Shown here in pieces: positions 50,966 through 60,653 of a stretch of DNA of 64,000 bases; the first letter of the stretch is position 1, and each line of letters begins with the position of its first letter. The stretch is from an uncultured Bacteroidales bacterium. GTDB lineage: Bacteria > Bacteroidota > Bacteroidia > Bacteroidales > Bacteroidaceae. The notes under the pieces were generated by a model. It was not told where the DNA came from. It was given only the letters and a program-made list of their open reading frames with translations, and ran no database searches. The position numbers were made by a program, and so were the translations under genes. The stretch is taken from the NCBI GenBank assembly GCA_902799655.1, contig CADCBH010000004.1, forward strand, positions 151,847 through 215,846. Reading direction: 5' to 3'.

Positions 50966-53900
50966 ATGAAGCGAAACATTTCCGTTTTATCACTGCCATT
51001 CTTCTTTTTGATGATGCTCGTAATACAGTCGCAAAAAGCAGAAGCTGCCTCGTTTATCAAAGATAAACAGAATTACACCGCACAAATGGCGGGCAAGGAT
51101 GCAATCACCTTTTCATTGCCCACCTTCGACTACTGGCGTTTGTCGGGCAATGTCTATGTGACCGATGACAGCTATATTGAAGCCAGCGTCGATGGAACCA
51201 CGAAGAAGATCTTCTGGTGGAAGAGCGAAGGTTCCGAGTGGAGTGACAGGTCGTGGGCTTGGCCTGAAGACTATGGTACGTTCATCGTGATACGTGAACA
51301 CTATGGCAGTGAATATGACAACTGGACGCTGAAACCAGGCGAATGGTCGAAATTCATGCTGGGTGCCGATTTGGACGACAGCGACCACAAGACCATGAAG
51401 GTAAGATGGCAGGTGCCCTATGAGTGGCAGGGTAAGAAGATTAAACTGCGGGCCAACGTCGTATGTGATGAGGCCACTGGTAGGGACCCTGCTATGGACA
51501 TCAGTCTGGGTGAGTTTGAGACAGCCCCGCCACCAAATGTAAGTGTCGTGCTGATGGAGCCCATGTTGGCTTTCACCAAAGAGCATGTCAACGAGATTAT
51601 CATGCCCTATACTGTCACAGCCCGTAAGGTGAACAGCATGAAGGCTTGCTATACAGACCGCCTTACAGGCAACAGCAAGGAGATGACCATCAGCAATGCA
51701 GGACTCTCCGGCTATATCTACATACCTGCCGACAGACCGCTAAAGGATTTCTATTTGAAATGCAATATTGTAGATAACGACGGCAACACGCTGGACATAG
51801 AGTCGGCGCACGTGAAGATCCCACCTCTGCATCAGGCCCTCGACCTGACTTCCGTATTACAGGACAATGGGCATGTGGAGCTAAGTTGGCGGGTTGAAGC
51901 CCCAGAGCTGGAGGATATTGTCGAGACAGACTTCTGGGAAGTGCAGCGCAACCTCACGGGCAGCACTCAGGATGATGACAGCCACTGGATGACCATCGGA
52001 CAGATTAGTTACGAGGCGGGACGGGAGAAGTATTCCCTTACTGACGAAGACTACCTGAACAACTTCCAGGGGAAAACGGTATGTTACCGCGTCCGCCGTA
52101 TGGCAACGTCAATATGGGGATGGAGTGAGGGAAGCGGCAGGAAACTCTGCCAGCAGACCACTGCCCTTTACCTGACGCAGATGTCCTTCGGAAAGGTGTC
52201 TAAAGCAGCCGACTGGGGTAACGACTTCCAGCATAGTGTCAACATATCATGGACTCCCGGTATGGGAAAGTTGGGCTATCTGTTGGCCAAGAACGGAAAG
52301 ATTTACGATAATGCGCCAAGTGCCATGAATGATGGCGGTGGCATCTGGGGTGTGGTGGTATGCACGAAACCGCTTATAGCCTGGTCAGCCCAACGTGTCT
52401 CGTGTTCGGTATTGACCAATGATGCCGACTACTACAAGTCCTTCTACAAGGATAACTTTATGCAGGATGGGATGGTTCCTTCCCAATACCGTGCCGTATA
52501 TCCCGACTACTCGTATCTGACCAAGATTGTCAGAGGTTATGGCGGTCAGATACCTGATGCGCCGAAGACCAATGCGACTTTCACGGTATCTCCATTATCT
52601 GATATTCTGGACGACCTTGCGCCTTACGGCATTGATGGTATCAGAAACAAGAATCTCTTGATTGACCAAAACACGGTATGGGCATTTAACATGTCGGGTA
52701 CGTTGTTCGACCCGTACACCACAGCCACCTCCCTGCCTTTCCTGGCAAGAGGTTGGGTGGTCTATGACGGCAAGGGCAGCAGCAGTATCTGGGACCCGCG
52801 TGCTAAACTGCTGCTGTATATAGACATGAAGAACGATGCCGGAGAGATTGTTGCCACAGAGTGCCGCGACCTTTCTGGTGATACGGCAGTCATCAACAAA
52901 GGTCAGTACACACTGGAGCTTACTCGTCAATGTGTAGATTACGACTTCCGACTGGTGATGAAGCGCGGCACGTCGCCGTTGTATTTCCATGAGACGGATG
53001 CCGACAGCCTTGTGCTGAAGATAGAGAAGGGGGAAACAGGGGCCGATGCCGTCTATAAATTCATGAACCTTGACAGCATTGCTGACCTTGTAGCCAAACA
53101 GCAGCAGAGTAGCGTGGAGCTGACCTGGAAGAACACGGGAGGCAATCACGATTACTATCGAGTGCTGCGTCGCGAACACGGCATCTCCGATAGTGAACCG
53201 TGGGACACCATAGCCTCAAGTCTTACCCAGCAGTTCTATATCGACAAGACAGTCCGCTCACAGCATGTCTATGACTACCGTGTGGAGTCTGTGCTGCAGT
53301 GCGAGGGCTTTAAGGTGAATGGCCAACTTGTTACGGGCCAGTGTGCTCCGACGGGTATGGTACGTGGCTATGTGCGTCTGGCAGACGGCACTGGACTGGG
53401 AGGTCTTACTGTAACGGCAACGCCTGTAGGAGACATCAAGAGTGCTGAGATAAAGACAGCAGTGACGGATTCTACCGGCTACTTCGAGATAAGCGGACTG
53501 ATCTATCAAAAGGAAGGCAGCTACCGCATCAGCGTGGCATCAATGGGCGATGCGGGCAGTTTCGATCCTCAGACTGTCAGCTTTGACGAGGATGTGAACC
53601 TGCGCAATAATTTCATCTTCACCATCAACACCTATTATAACTATAGCGGTCATGTCTATTACGAAGGCTCCACCATACCCGTTCCTGGCGTACAGTTCCG
53701 TCGCGACGGCATGCTGATGGTCGATGCCAACCAACAGCCCATTGTCACCGACAACCAGGGAGCGTTCTCGTTGAGCATCCCCAAGGGCACACACCGTGTG
53801 CAGGCCGTGAAGGAGGGGCATCGGTTCAAGAACGACGGTTACCTTCAGAACCCCGATTCGCAGACTGGCGACCTACGTGACTACAACTGGACAAAGGATG

Positions 53901-56900
53901 TCAGTTCGGTACGCCTGTGGGACCAGACACGCGTGCTGCTGCATGGACGTGTGGTGGGTGGCAACAATCAGGGATTGCTGCCGCTGGGACAGTCGCTATC
54001 GAAGAACAATCTGGGCGACAGTCTGAAGATCGTGCTGATGCTGGAGGGCGACAACACCTCGTATATCGTGTACGACCCCTTTGATCCGTCGAAGAAAGAA
54101 CGTATCGAAAAGGTAGTGCACGGCAAGACAGACACCACCAATGTCTTCAGCAACCACAGAACCATCAACATCCATCCTGACAACAAGACGGGTGAGTATG
54201 AGACATGGGTTTATCCCGTGAAATACAAGGTGACGGAGGTATCGGCAACGGGCTATAGCACACTGTTCCAGGAAGGGAAGGTTGGCGAGACACTTGACCT
54301 GACCAACCTGCAGTTGGGCGATACTGCTACGTACAGCCGCATCTACCATAGCGTGCCTTCACTGGATGTGACACAGTTCAACTCTGGCAATGAGCAGTAC
54401 TTCGGTGTGAAGCAGTACCAGAGCCAAGACAACATCGGCAATAAGTCGATGATTCAGCTTTGGGACAAGGAGAAAGGCTATGCCTTCGGTGTACCAGTGT
54501 TCATGGCAGCTTCTCCCTACGGTTGGATGTTACAGGCCGTAGAGCGATACCATTATAATAACGACATCCGCCGCGAGGCTGATATTGTACAGTTGAAGGG
54601 GGGCAAGGTCACCTTCATCAACGGACTGGTGAGTGCCACTACGGTGGATGAGGTAGAACTGGACAGCCTGGGTGGCGGTTCGTATGTCTTCACACCGCAG
54701 AATACAACCTTTACGCTGAATAACGACCAGGCACAGAAGACGGTGAGCATTACCCTGCTATACGATGGTACTCACTTCGATGTGACTCCCATCAAGGGTT
54801 ATGTGATGGCCAGCATGCCTAAGCCGCAGGGCAGACGTGTCATTACCAAGGGTACTCCACACCTGATAGATATCCTGCGCGATCCCCCAGGCGGCAACAG
54901 CTCTGCCTACCTGGATACTGGGTCTAAGCTGAGTTACTCCTATTCAGCCAATATCGATGCCAGCATCGGTTTCGACATCTCAAAGACTACAGGTACCAGT
55001 CTTAGCAACTACCAGGGCGTCATCGGTATGGTGGGCGTTACTGGCACAGAGACGGGTCTTATCAACGAGGCTGAGACCAAAAAGAACTTCAGCTTCACAC
55101 TGGCCACCTATTTCGGATGGTCGTGGAACTACAGCTATAACTTTGATGTAACCGAACGCATCCAGACATCATCAGGAAAGAAGATGGTAGGTGCCCCCGC
55201 CGACCTGTTTATCGGTATGACGGAGAACATGATTATGCAGGATGCCATAGCGGTACGCGTGATACCCGACAGTGTCTATCAGCTGTTGACGACACACCAG
55301 GGAGGCACTTTCAAGGCCAAGGACGGCAGCACCATCAACGTCAAGGTGGGTACTATGACAGAAATTGCCAGAGGTACTGATGCTACAGGCCAGCCCGTTC
55401 ACCTGATTCGTGACGAGGTACTTGGTGTCTCCTCGGCTATCAGCTCCACTTTCATCCACTCGCAGTCTCATATCGAGAAGGAGTTGCTGCCCAATCTGAT
55501 GAAGATACGCAACAGTCTGATTCTGCCTATGGGTACCGATGCAGCCTACGCACAGGCACTGGCCGACAAGCAGGGCTTCTCGTCGTATGTGAGCCTTGTA
55601 GATAATAACGACAAGACCTTTGCGCTGACTGATGACAAAGGAAAGCCCACGTATGTGCAGTATGTTCCCAAGGGTGCCTCGCAACAGAATGCCCGCGACA
55701 GTGTTCTCGCCATCAACAACGAGGCTGCCGCCTGGCTGCGCTTCCTCGCCATCAACGAAGAACAGAAGCTGACAGCCACTGACTTGGTCAAGAACTACAA
55801 CTTCGACGGCGCTGCCAGTGTGCAGTATAGCGAGAGTTTCAGCTGTGGTGCCGACCGCACACGCTATCTGCGCTGGCCCATCATGAACGGCTTCAGCGGT
55901 GCTACATCAGCAGTCCTCGGCTCGCTTGGCAATCTCTTCGAGAAAATCCTTTCCAGCGGCAAGGTTACGGGTGACCCACAGACGTTTAAAGCAGCCGACG
56001 ATGCTGCCATCGTGGATATCTCTTTCGCCGGTCAGGCCATCAAGTTCAAGTTCAACCCTATCCTTGGAGTCAACCTGAACGACAACAACGGTATCAAGGA
56101 GTCGTGGAGCAAGAATGTGGGCTTCACCCTCTCAGCACATACCAAGAGTACGCTGAACGTAGATGTCTATCGCACGAAGGGCAACGTCTATGACATCAAC
56201 GTGCGCGACCTGGCAGACAACGCTTTCTACCAGATTACCAAGGAGAACCTGGACAATGTCAGAAACGGCAAGACGATTGTCAACTTGAGTTCAAACTCTA
56301 CCAGCTTTATGGACATCATGAAGACACCTGTCTATAGCAGTCTGGTCTATCGTACTCGTGGTGGAGCCACACTCGCTCCGTACGAGGACGAGCGTCTGTC
56401 AAAGTACTATAACCCCGGTAGCGTGCTGGATGCCAAAACCATCGAGATCAATAAGCTGCGCATTTGGACCGAGCAGGCATCGGTGAGCAACGTCCCCTTC
56501 GACGAGCCTGCCCGCTTCACCCTCTACATCGCCAACGAGAGTGAGATGCCCAACAGCACCACACCTTATTTCAAACTCTGTATCGACAACGACCACAACC
56601 CGAAAGGAGCCAAGATCATGGTTGACGGTAACGTGCTGAATGGTGACGGCTATACCGTGGCCCTTACGCCTAACGTGGTATTGACCAAACAAATCGAGGT
56701 ATATCCAGGGCAGGACTTTGACTATGAGAACCTGGCCATCTGCATCCTCGACCCAGACGACGACCCCCGCGTGTTCAGCACATTCGTTTCTGCCCACTTC
56801 GTGCCCTCTGCCGGTAAGGTAAAGGTGACCGCACCTGGTGACAAATGGGTGGTGAACACCGAGAGCAGTTACGATGCCAAGCGTCAGGGCTACTACCTGC

Positions 56901-59900
56901 CTGTACGCATCGAGGGCTTCGACGTGAACTATCGCGGCTTCGACCATATCGAACTGCAATACAAACTCTCGACACAGGGCGACAAGGACTGGGTGAATGT
57001 CTGTTCGTTCTATCATGACAGCGAGCTGATGGCTCAGGCGTCGGGTGTTGTTGACAGTATTCCTTCCGATGGTGCCATCCAGACACGCTTCTTCGGCGAG
57101 ACAGACCCGATAGAGCAGAAGTACGACCTGCGTGCAGTGGTGTATTGCCGCTATGGCAATGGTTTCCTGACAGCAGCGTCGCCCATACTGAGCGGTATCA
57201 AGGACACGCGACGTCCGGTGCCGTTCGGCACGCCACAGCCCCAGAACGGCATTCTGGGCATTGGCGATAATATCAAGATATCTTTCTCAGAACCTATTGC
57301 AGGCAACTATCTCAGCAGCATCAACAACTTTGAGGTGCTGGGTACGCCCACGAGCAAAGACCTTTCACTGTCCACCCAACTCGGCTTCACTGGCGACACA
57401 TGGGCCATTTCTAAGTCGAACTGTAACCTGGAGGGCAAGAGTTTCACTGTCGATGTCATGCTCAATCCCGCCAAAGCGGATAAGAATATGATTGTCTTCT
57501 CGCATAACGGCTATTACGATGGTGCCAGCTTTGGTCTGACTGCCGACCGTCGCCTCATTGCACGCATCAAGGAACAGGAGGTGACAAGCCAGCAGCCCAT
57601 CCCATTCAACGGCATTCGCCAGGTGGCCTATACCTTGGAGCAGGAGCCCGACTCGATGCTGTTGTCACTCTACGACGGCAGCAGTCTGGTAGGCCAGAAG
57701 CGCATAGCCGGTGTCTATCAGGCTAACGACCAGCTATGGATAGGTTGTGGCGGTGACGAAACGTTCTCGAACTATCAGGGTGAGATGCTGGAGTTCCGCC
57801 TATGGAATCGCAGTCTCACAGCTGCCGAACTGGGCGAATACGGTCAGAAGAAGCTGACGGGCTATGAGCACGGTCTGGTCAACAACTATCCGATGAACGA
57901 GGGGTCAGGCAACTACTGCTATGACATTGCGGTAGGAGCTAACGATCTGGAACTGACCGCCCCTGTATGGAAGCGTCCTGACGGCATCTCGATGCAATTG
58001 GACGGTAATGAGGGCATTCGCCTGCAACCCGACCGTTTCAGCCGTACCGACTATCAGGACTACACGCTCATGTTCTGGTTCCGCACTGCCGACAAAGAGG
58101 CGACACTCATGGCCAATGGCGAGGCAACGACCGAAGCCGACGCACGCAATCATTTCAATATCGGTTTGCGTGAAGGCAGGGTGGTATTCCGCTCGGGCAA
58201 CCGCGAAATCACAACCGACAGCGAGGTCAACGACAACTCATGGCACCACTACGCCATGACCGTTTCGCGAAGTCGCAACGTGGGTAACATCTACTTGGAC
58301 AAGAGTCTGGTGCAGTCGTTTGCCGTCGATACTCTGGGCGGCATCATGGGCAACAATCTGGCTCTGGGCGCAACCTATACTACTGCCACCACCTGCAATC
58401 ATGTGCTCAAGGGCAACATCGACGAGGTTGCCATGTTCGAGAGCGTATTGCCTCTGAATATACTGCAGACCTATAACACCCAGACGCCCACAGGTCGCGA
58501 GACATCCCTCATGGCTTATCTCGACTTCGGACGCTCTGAGCTGCAGGATGATGGTACCCAGCGACTCATGCCTACAGGTATCAGTCTGAAACGCTATAAG
58601 GATGCTCAGGGCAACATCATTACCCAGCGCAATGATACCCTCGTAGCTCAGTCGGTGATTGATGCCCATGCCGACCGTCAGCAGTATGCTCCAATGACCA
58701 ATACCCGTAAGCTCGACAACATCCGCTTCAGCTATGTGGCCGACGGCAACGACCTGCTGATCAATCTTGACGTGCCCGACTTCCAGATAGAGAAGAGTAA
58801 TGTTCATGTGACTGTGCGCGACGTGGCCGACCTGAACGGCAATACCATGGCAAGTCCGCTCACCATGAACCTCTATGTTTACCGCAACCCGCTACGCTGG
58901 AATGTCAAGCGCGTCAACCGCACGCTCGATTATGGAATGGGCGACACCTTCACCGCTACCATCCAGAACCAGAGCGGAGAGCAGCAGTCCTTTGAGCTGC
59001 GCGACCTGCCCTACTGGTTGAAGGCTTCGAAGACACAAGGTGTCATCAGTGCCCTTGACGAGGAGGTCATCACATTCGAAGTGTCACCATACGTCAATGT
59101 CGGTTCTTACAACGAGGTGGTATCACTCATGGGCGATAACGACATGAACGAACCGTTGACGATGACCATCACAGTGACTGGTGAAGAACCCGAATGGACA
59201 GTGAGCGATGAACTGAAGCACATGAACGGACTGATGCACATTGTGGCACGCGTCAGCATCAACAAGCGGGTATCTAATGACCAGCGCGACATCATGGCAG
59301 TATTCAGTCCTTCGCAGGAGGTGATGGGCGTGGCACATATAGATGTCAACCAGACTGCCAATGCCAACGAGGCACTTGCCTACCTCACGGTATTCGGCAA
59401 TCCCAAGCAGCACACACCGCTCAGCTTCCGATTCTACGATGCATCAACTGGCAAGACGTATATGCTCTACGAACAAAACCGCAAGAGCATCAGCTTCTAT
59501 GCCGACTCTATCATGGGCAGCAGCGCCCAGCCTGTCGTGTTTGAGAACATGGCCGACGAGGTGCAGACCATCGACCTGGCAAAAGGTTGGAACTGGGTAT
59601 CCGTCGGTGTGGCACTCGACGACTCTATCAGTATTGGCAATCTACTAAATGGATCTGCTAATTGGGAAGATGGCGATGCCATCGAAGTCGTGAACAAGGG
59701 GAAAGCGAATGTCATCTACTGTAGAAAGGCCAACACGCCCCTGGGCTATAAGTGGGACAAGGAAAACCAGTTGATCGATTTAGACCCCAGAATCATGTAC
59801 CGAGTCTATTCCAACAGCGACAAGAAGGCCAATATATGCGGCAGCCCACTGCTGACTGACATCAATGTCCACCAGGGATGGAACCGCATAGGTTTCCTCT

Positions 59901-60580
59901 CCACCATCAATCTGCCCATTTCCCAGGCCATGAGCGAATATGCCGCACAAGGCAGCGAGGGTGATGTGCTCAAATCGCAGAATGCCTTTGCCGTACTCAG
60001 TAAGAACGGCAGTGGACAACTCGTCTGGAAGGGTTCTCTACTCTATATGGAGAAGGGAAAAGGATACATGCTGAAGCGCAAAGCTGACACACCGGTATCT
60101 TTCTCTTACCCACTCTATTATAGCGATAGCCAGTACACAGGTTCTCCAACGAGTGCCAGCATACCACGAAGGTACGATAGCCACACAGCCACTACGATGA
60201 CCATGGTGGCAAGGGCCGAGGGTGTCGAACTACAGCCAGGCGACCGTCTTGCAGCCTATGTCGATGGACAGTTGTGTGGTGTGGCTGAAAACGGAGCCGA
60301 CGGTACGTTCTATCTGAGTATCGGCAGTGCTGAAACAGCACCACTGTTGTTCTGCATAGAACGTGACGGACAGACCATAGCTGCTGTCAAGAACGGCATG
60401 AACTATACTGCCGATGCCATGATAGGTACGCCCAACGAACCTACCGTCATCAGCTTCGTCAGTGCCGAGCACTACAACGATGGCTATTGGTACACATTGC
60501 ATGGACAGCGGTTGGAAGGCCAGCCTCAGCGACAGGGATTATATATTCACAATGGTAAAGTTGAAATCATAAAACGATGA
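50966..60580 (+). CDS. Giant secreted multi-domain adhesin-like protein (3204 aa)
   Basis: Signal peptide (FFFLMMLVIQSQKAEA), then fibronectin-III-like segments near 290-400 and 705-780 (VELSWRVEAPE, VELTWKNTGGNHDYYRVLRR). Two carboxypeptidase-regulatory-like domains lie near 795-960 (GYVRLADGTGLGGLTVTATP and a DNQGAFSLSIPKGTH repeat). A long unrecognised beta-rich middle region follows. Two LamG/concanavalin-like domains sit near 2155-2290 and 2360-2500 (YTLMFWFRTADKEATLM, SWHHYAMTVSR), and a tail near 2870-3204 carries paired GWNWVSVGV/GWNRIGFLS motifs. It ends YTLHGQRLEGQPQRQGLYIH..., a Prevotella C-terminus resembling type IX sorting tails. Surface adhesion or glycan binding is inferred. 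It is probably transcribed alone. Confidence 0.85.
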   Translation: MKRNISVLSLPFFFLMMLVIQSQKAEAASFIKDKQNYTAQMAGKDAITFSLPTFDYWRLSGNVYVTDDSYIEASVDGTTKKIFWWKSEGSEWSDRSWAWPEDYGTFIVIREHYGSEYDNWTLKPGEWSKFMLGADLDDSDHKTMKVRWQVPYEWQGKKIKLRANVVCDEATGRDPAMDISLGEFETAPPPNVSVVLMEPMLAFTKEHVNEIIMPYTVTARKVNSMKACYTDRLTGNSKEMTISNAGLSGYIYIPADRPLKDFYLKCNIVDNDGNTLDIESAHVKIPPLHQALDLTSVLQDNGHVELSWRVEAPELEDIVETDFWEVQRNLTGSTQDDDSHWMTIGQISYEAGREKYSLTDEDYLNNFQGKTVCYRVRRMATSIWGWSEGSGRKLCQQTTALYLTQMSFGKVSKAADWGNDFQHSVNISWTPGMGKLGYLLAKNGKIYDNAPSAMNDGGGIWGVVVCTKPLIAWSAQRVSCSVLTNDADYYKSFYKDNFMQDGMVPSQYRAVYPDYSYLTKIVRGYGGQIPDAPKTNATFTVSPLSDILDDLAPYGIDGIRNKNLLIDQNTVWAFNMSGTLFDPYTTATSLPFLARGWVVYDGKGSSSIWDPRAKLLLYIDMKNDAGEIVATECRDLSGDTAVINKGQYTLELTRQCVDYDFRLVMKRGTSPLYFHETDADSLVLKIEKGETGADAVYKFMNLDSIADLVAKQQQSSVELTWKNTGGNHDYYRVLRREHGISDSEPWDTIASSLTQQFYIDKTVRSQHVYDYRVESVLQCEGFKVNGQLVTGQCAPTGMVRGYVRLADGTGLGGLTVTATPVGDIKSAEIKTAVTDSTGYFEISGLIYQKEGSYRISVASMGDAGSFDPQTVSFDEDVNLRNNFIFTINTYYNYSGHVYYEGSTIPVPGVQFRRDGMLMVDANQQPIVTDNQGAFSLSIPKGTHRVQAVKEGHRFKNDGYLQNPDSQTGDLRDYNWTKDVSSVRLWDQTRVLLHGRVVGGNNQGLLPLGQSLSKNNLGDSLKIVLMLEGDNTSYIVYDPFDPSKKERIEKVVHGKTDTTNVFSNHRTINIHPDNKTGEYETWVYPVKYKVTEVSATGYSTLFQEGKVGETLDLTNLQLGDTATYSRIYHSVPSLDVTQFNSGNEQYFGVKQYQSQDNIGNKSMIQLWDKEKGYAFGVPVFMAASPYGWMLQAVERYHYNNDIRREADIVQLKGGKVTFINGLVSATTVDEVELDSLGGGSYVFTPQNTTFTLNNDQAQKTVSITLLYDGTHFDVTPIKGYVMASMPKPQGRRVITKGTPHLIDILRDPPGGNSSAYLDTGSKLSYSYSANIDASIGFDISKTTGTSLSNYQGVIGMVGVTGTETGLINEAETKKNFSFTLATYFGWSWNYSYNFDVTERIQTSSGKKMVGAPADLFIGMTENMIMQDAIAVRVIPDSVYQLLTTHQGGTFKAKDGSTINVKVGTMTEIARGTDATGQPVHLIRDEVLGVSSAISSTFIHSQSHIEKELLPNLMKIRNSLILPMGTDAAYAQALADKQGFSSYVSLVDNNDKTFALTDDKGKPTYVQYVPKGASQQNARDSVLAINNEAAAWLRFLAINEEQKLTATDLVKNYNFDGAASVQYSESFSCGADRTRYLRWPIMNGFSGATSAVLGSLGNLFEKILSSGKVTGDPQTFKAADDAAIVDISFAGQAIKFKFNPILGVNLNDNNGIKESWSKNVGFTLSAHTKSTLNVDVYRTKGNVYDINVRDLADNAFYQITKENLDNVRNGKTIVNLSSNSTSFMDIMKTPVYSSLVYRTRGGATLAPYEDERLSKYYNPGSVLDAKTIEINKLRIWTEQASVSNVPFDEPARFTLYIANESEMPNSTTPYFKLCIDNDHNPKGAKIMVDGNVLNGDGYTVALTPNVVLTKQIEVYPGQDFDYENLAICILDPDDDPRVFSTFVSAHFVPSAGKVKVTAPGDKWVVNTESSYDAKRQGYYLPVRIEGFDVNYRGFDHIELQYKLSTQGDKDWVNVCSFYHDSELMAQASGVVDSIPSDGAIQTRFFGETDPIEQKYDLRAVVYCRYGNGFLTAASPILSGIKDTRRPVPFGTPQPQNGILGIGDNIKISFSEPIAGNYLSSINNFEVLGTPTSKDLSLSTQLGFTGDTWAISKSNCNLEGKSFTVDVMLNPAKADKNMIVFSHNGYYDGASFGLTADRRLIARIKEQEVTSQQPIPFNGIRQVAYTLEQEPDSMLLSLYDGSSLVGQKRIAGVYQANDQLWIGCGGDETFSNYQGEMLEFRLWNRSLTAAELGEYGQKKLTGYEHGLVNNYPMNEGSGNYCYDIAVGANDLELTAPVWKRPDGISMQLDGNEGIRLQPDRFSRTDYQDYTLMFWFRTADKEATLMANGEATTEADARNHFNIGLREGRVVFRSGNREITTDSEVNDNSWHHYAMTVSRSRNVGNIYLDKSLVQSFAVDTLGGIMGNNLALGATYTTATTCNHVLKGNIDEVAMFESVLPLNILQTYNTQTPTGRETSLMAYLDFGRSELQDDGTQRLMPTGISLKRYKDAQGNIITQRNDTLVAQSVIDAHADRQQYAPMTNTRKLDNIRFSYVADGNDLLINLDVPDFQIEKSNVHVTVRDVADLNGNTMASPLTMNLYVYRNPLRWNVKRVNRTLDYGMGDTFTATIQNQSGEQQSFELRDLPYWLKASKTQGVISALDEEVITFEVSPYVNVGSYNEVVSLMGDNDMNEPLTMTITVTGEEPEWTVSDELKHMNGLMHIVARVSINKRVSNDQRDIMAVFSPSQEVMGVAHIDVNQTANANEALAYLTVFGNPKQHTPLSFRFYDASTGKTYMLYEQNRKSISFYADSIMGSSAQPVVFENMADEVQTIDLAKGWNWVSVGVALDDSISIGNLLNGSANWEDGDAIEVVNKGKANVIYCRKANTPLGYKWDKENQLIDLDPRIMYRVYSNSDKKANICGSPLLTDINVHQGWNRIGFLSTINLPISQAMSEYAAQGSEGDVLKSQNAFAVLSKNGSGQLVWKGSLLYMEKGKGYMLKRKADTPVSFSYPLYYSDSQYTGSPTSASIPRRYDSHTATTMTMVARAEGVELQPGDRLAAYVDGQLCGVAENGADGTFYLSIGSAETAPLLFCIERDGQTIAAVKNGMNYTADAMIGTPNEPTVISFVSAEHYNDGYWYTLHGQRLEGQPQRQGLYIHNGKVEIIKR

Positions 60581-60585
60581 AGCAT

Positions 60586-60626
60586 TATATTTGCAACCAA
60601 GTTGCAGAAAAGATTTCATACCTTTG
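60586..60626 (+). promoter_or_regulatory. Two -7 elements and a palindromic operator ahead of the P-type ATPase
   Basis: TATATTTG (60586-60593) and TACCTTTG (60619-60626) are both TAnnTTTG elements. Overlapping the first is the perfect palindrome TGCAAC-CAA-GTTGCA (60592-60606), placed where a metal-sensing repressor would block transcription. The regulator is not encoded here. Confidence 0.55.
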
Positions 60627-60653
60627 CACCCAGAAACAATAAAACACTAGGAT

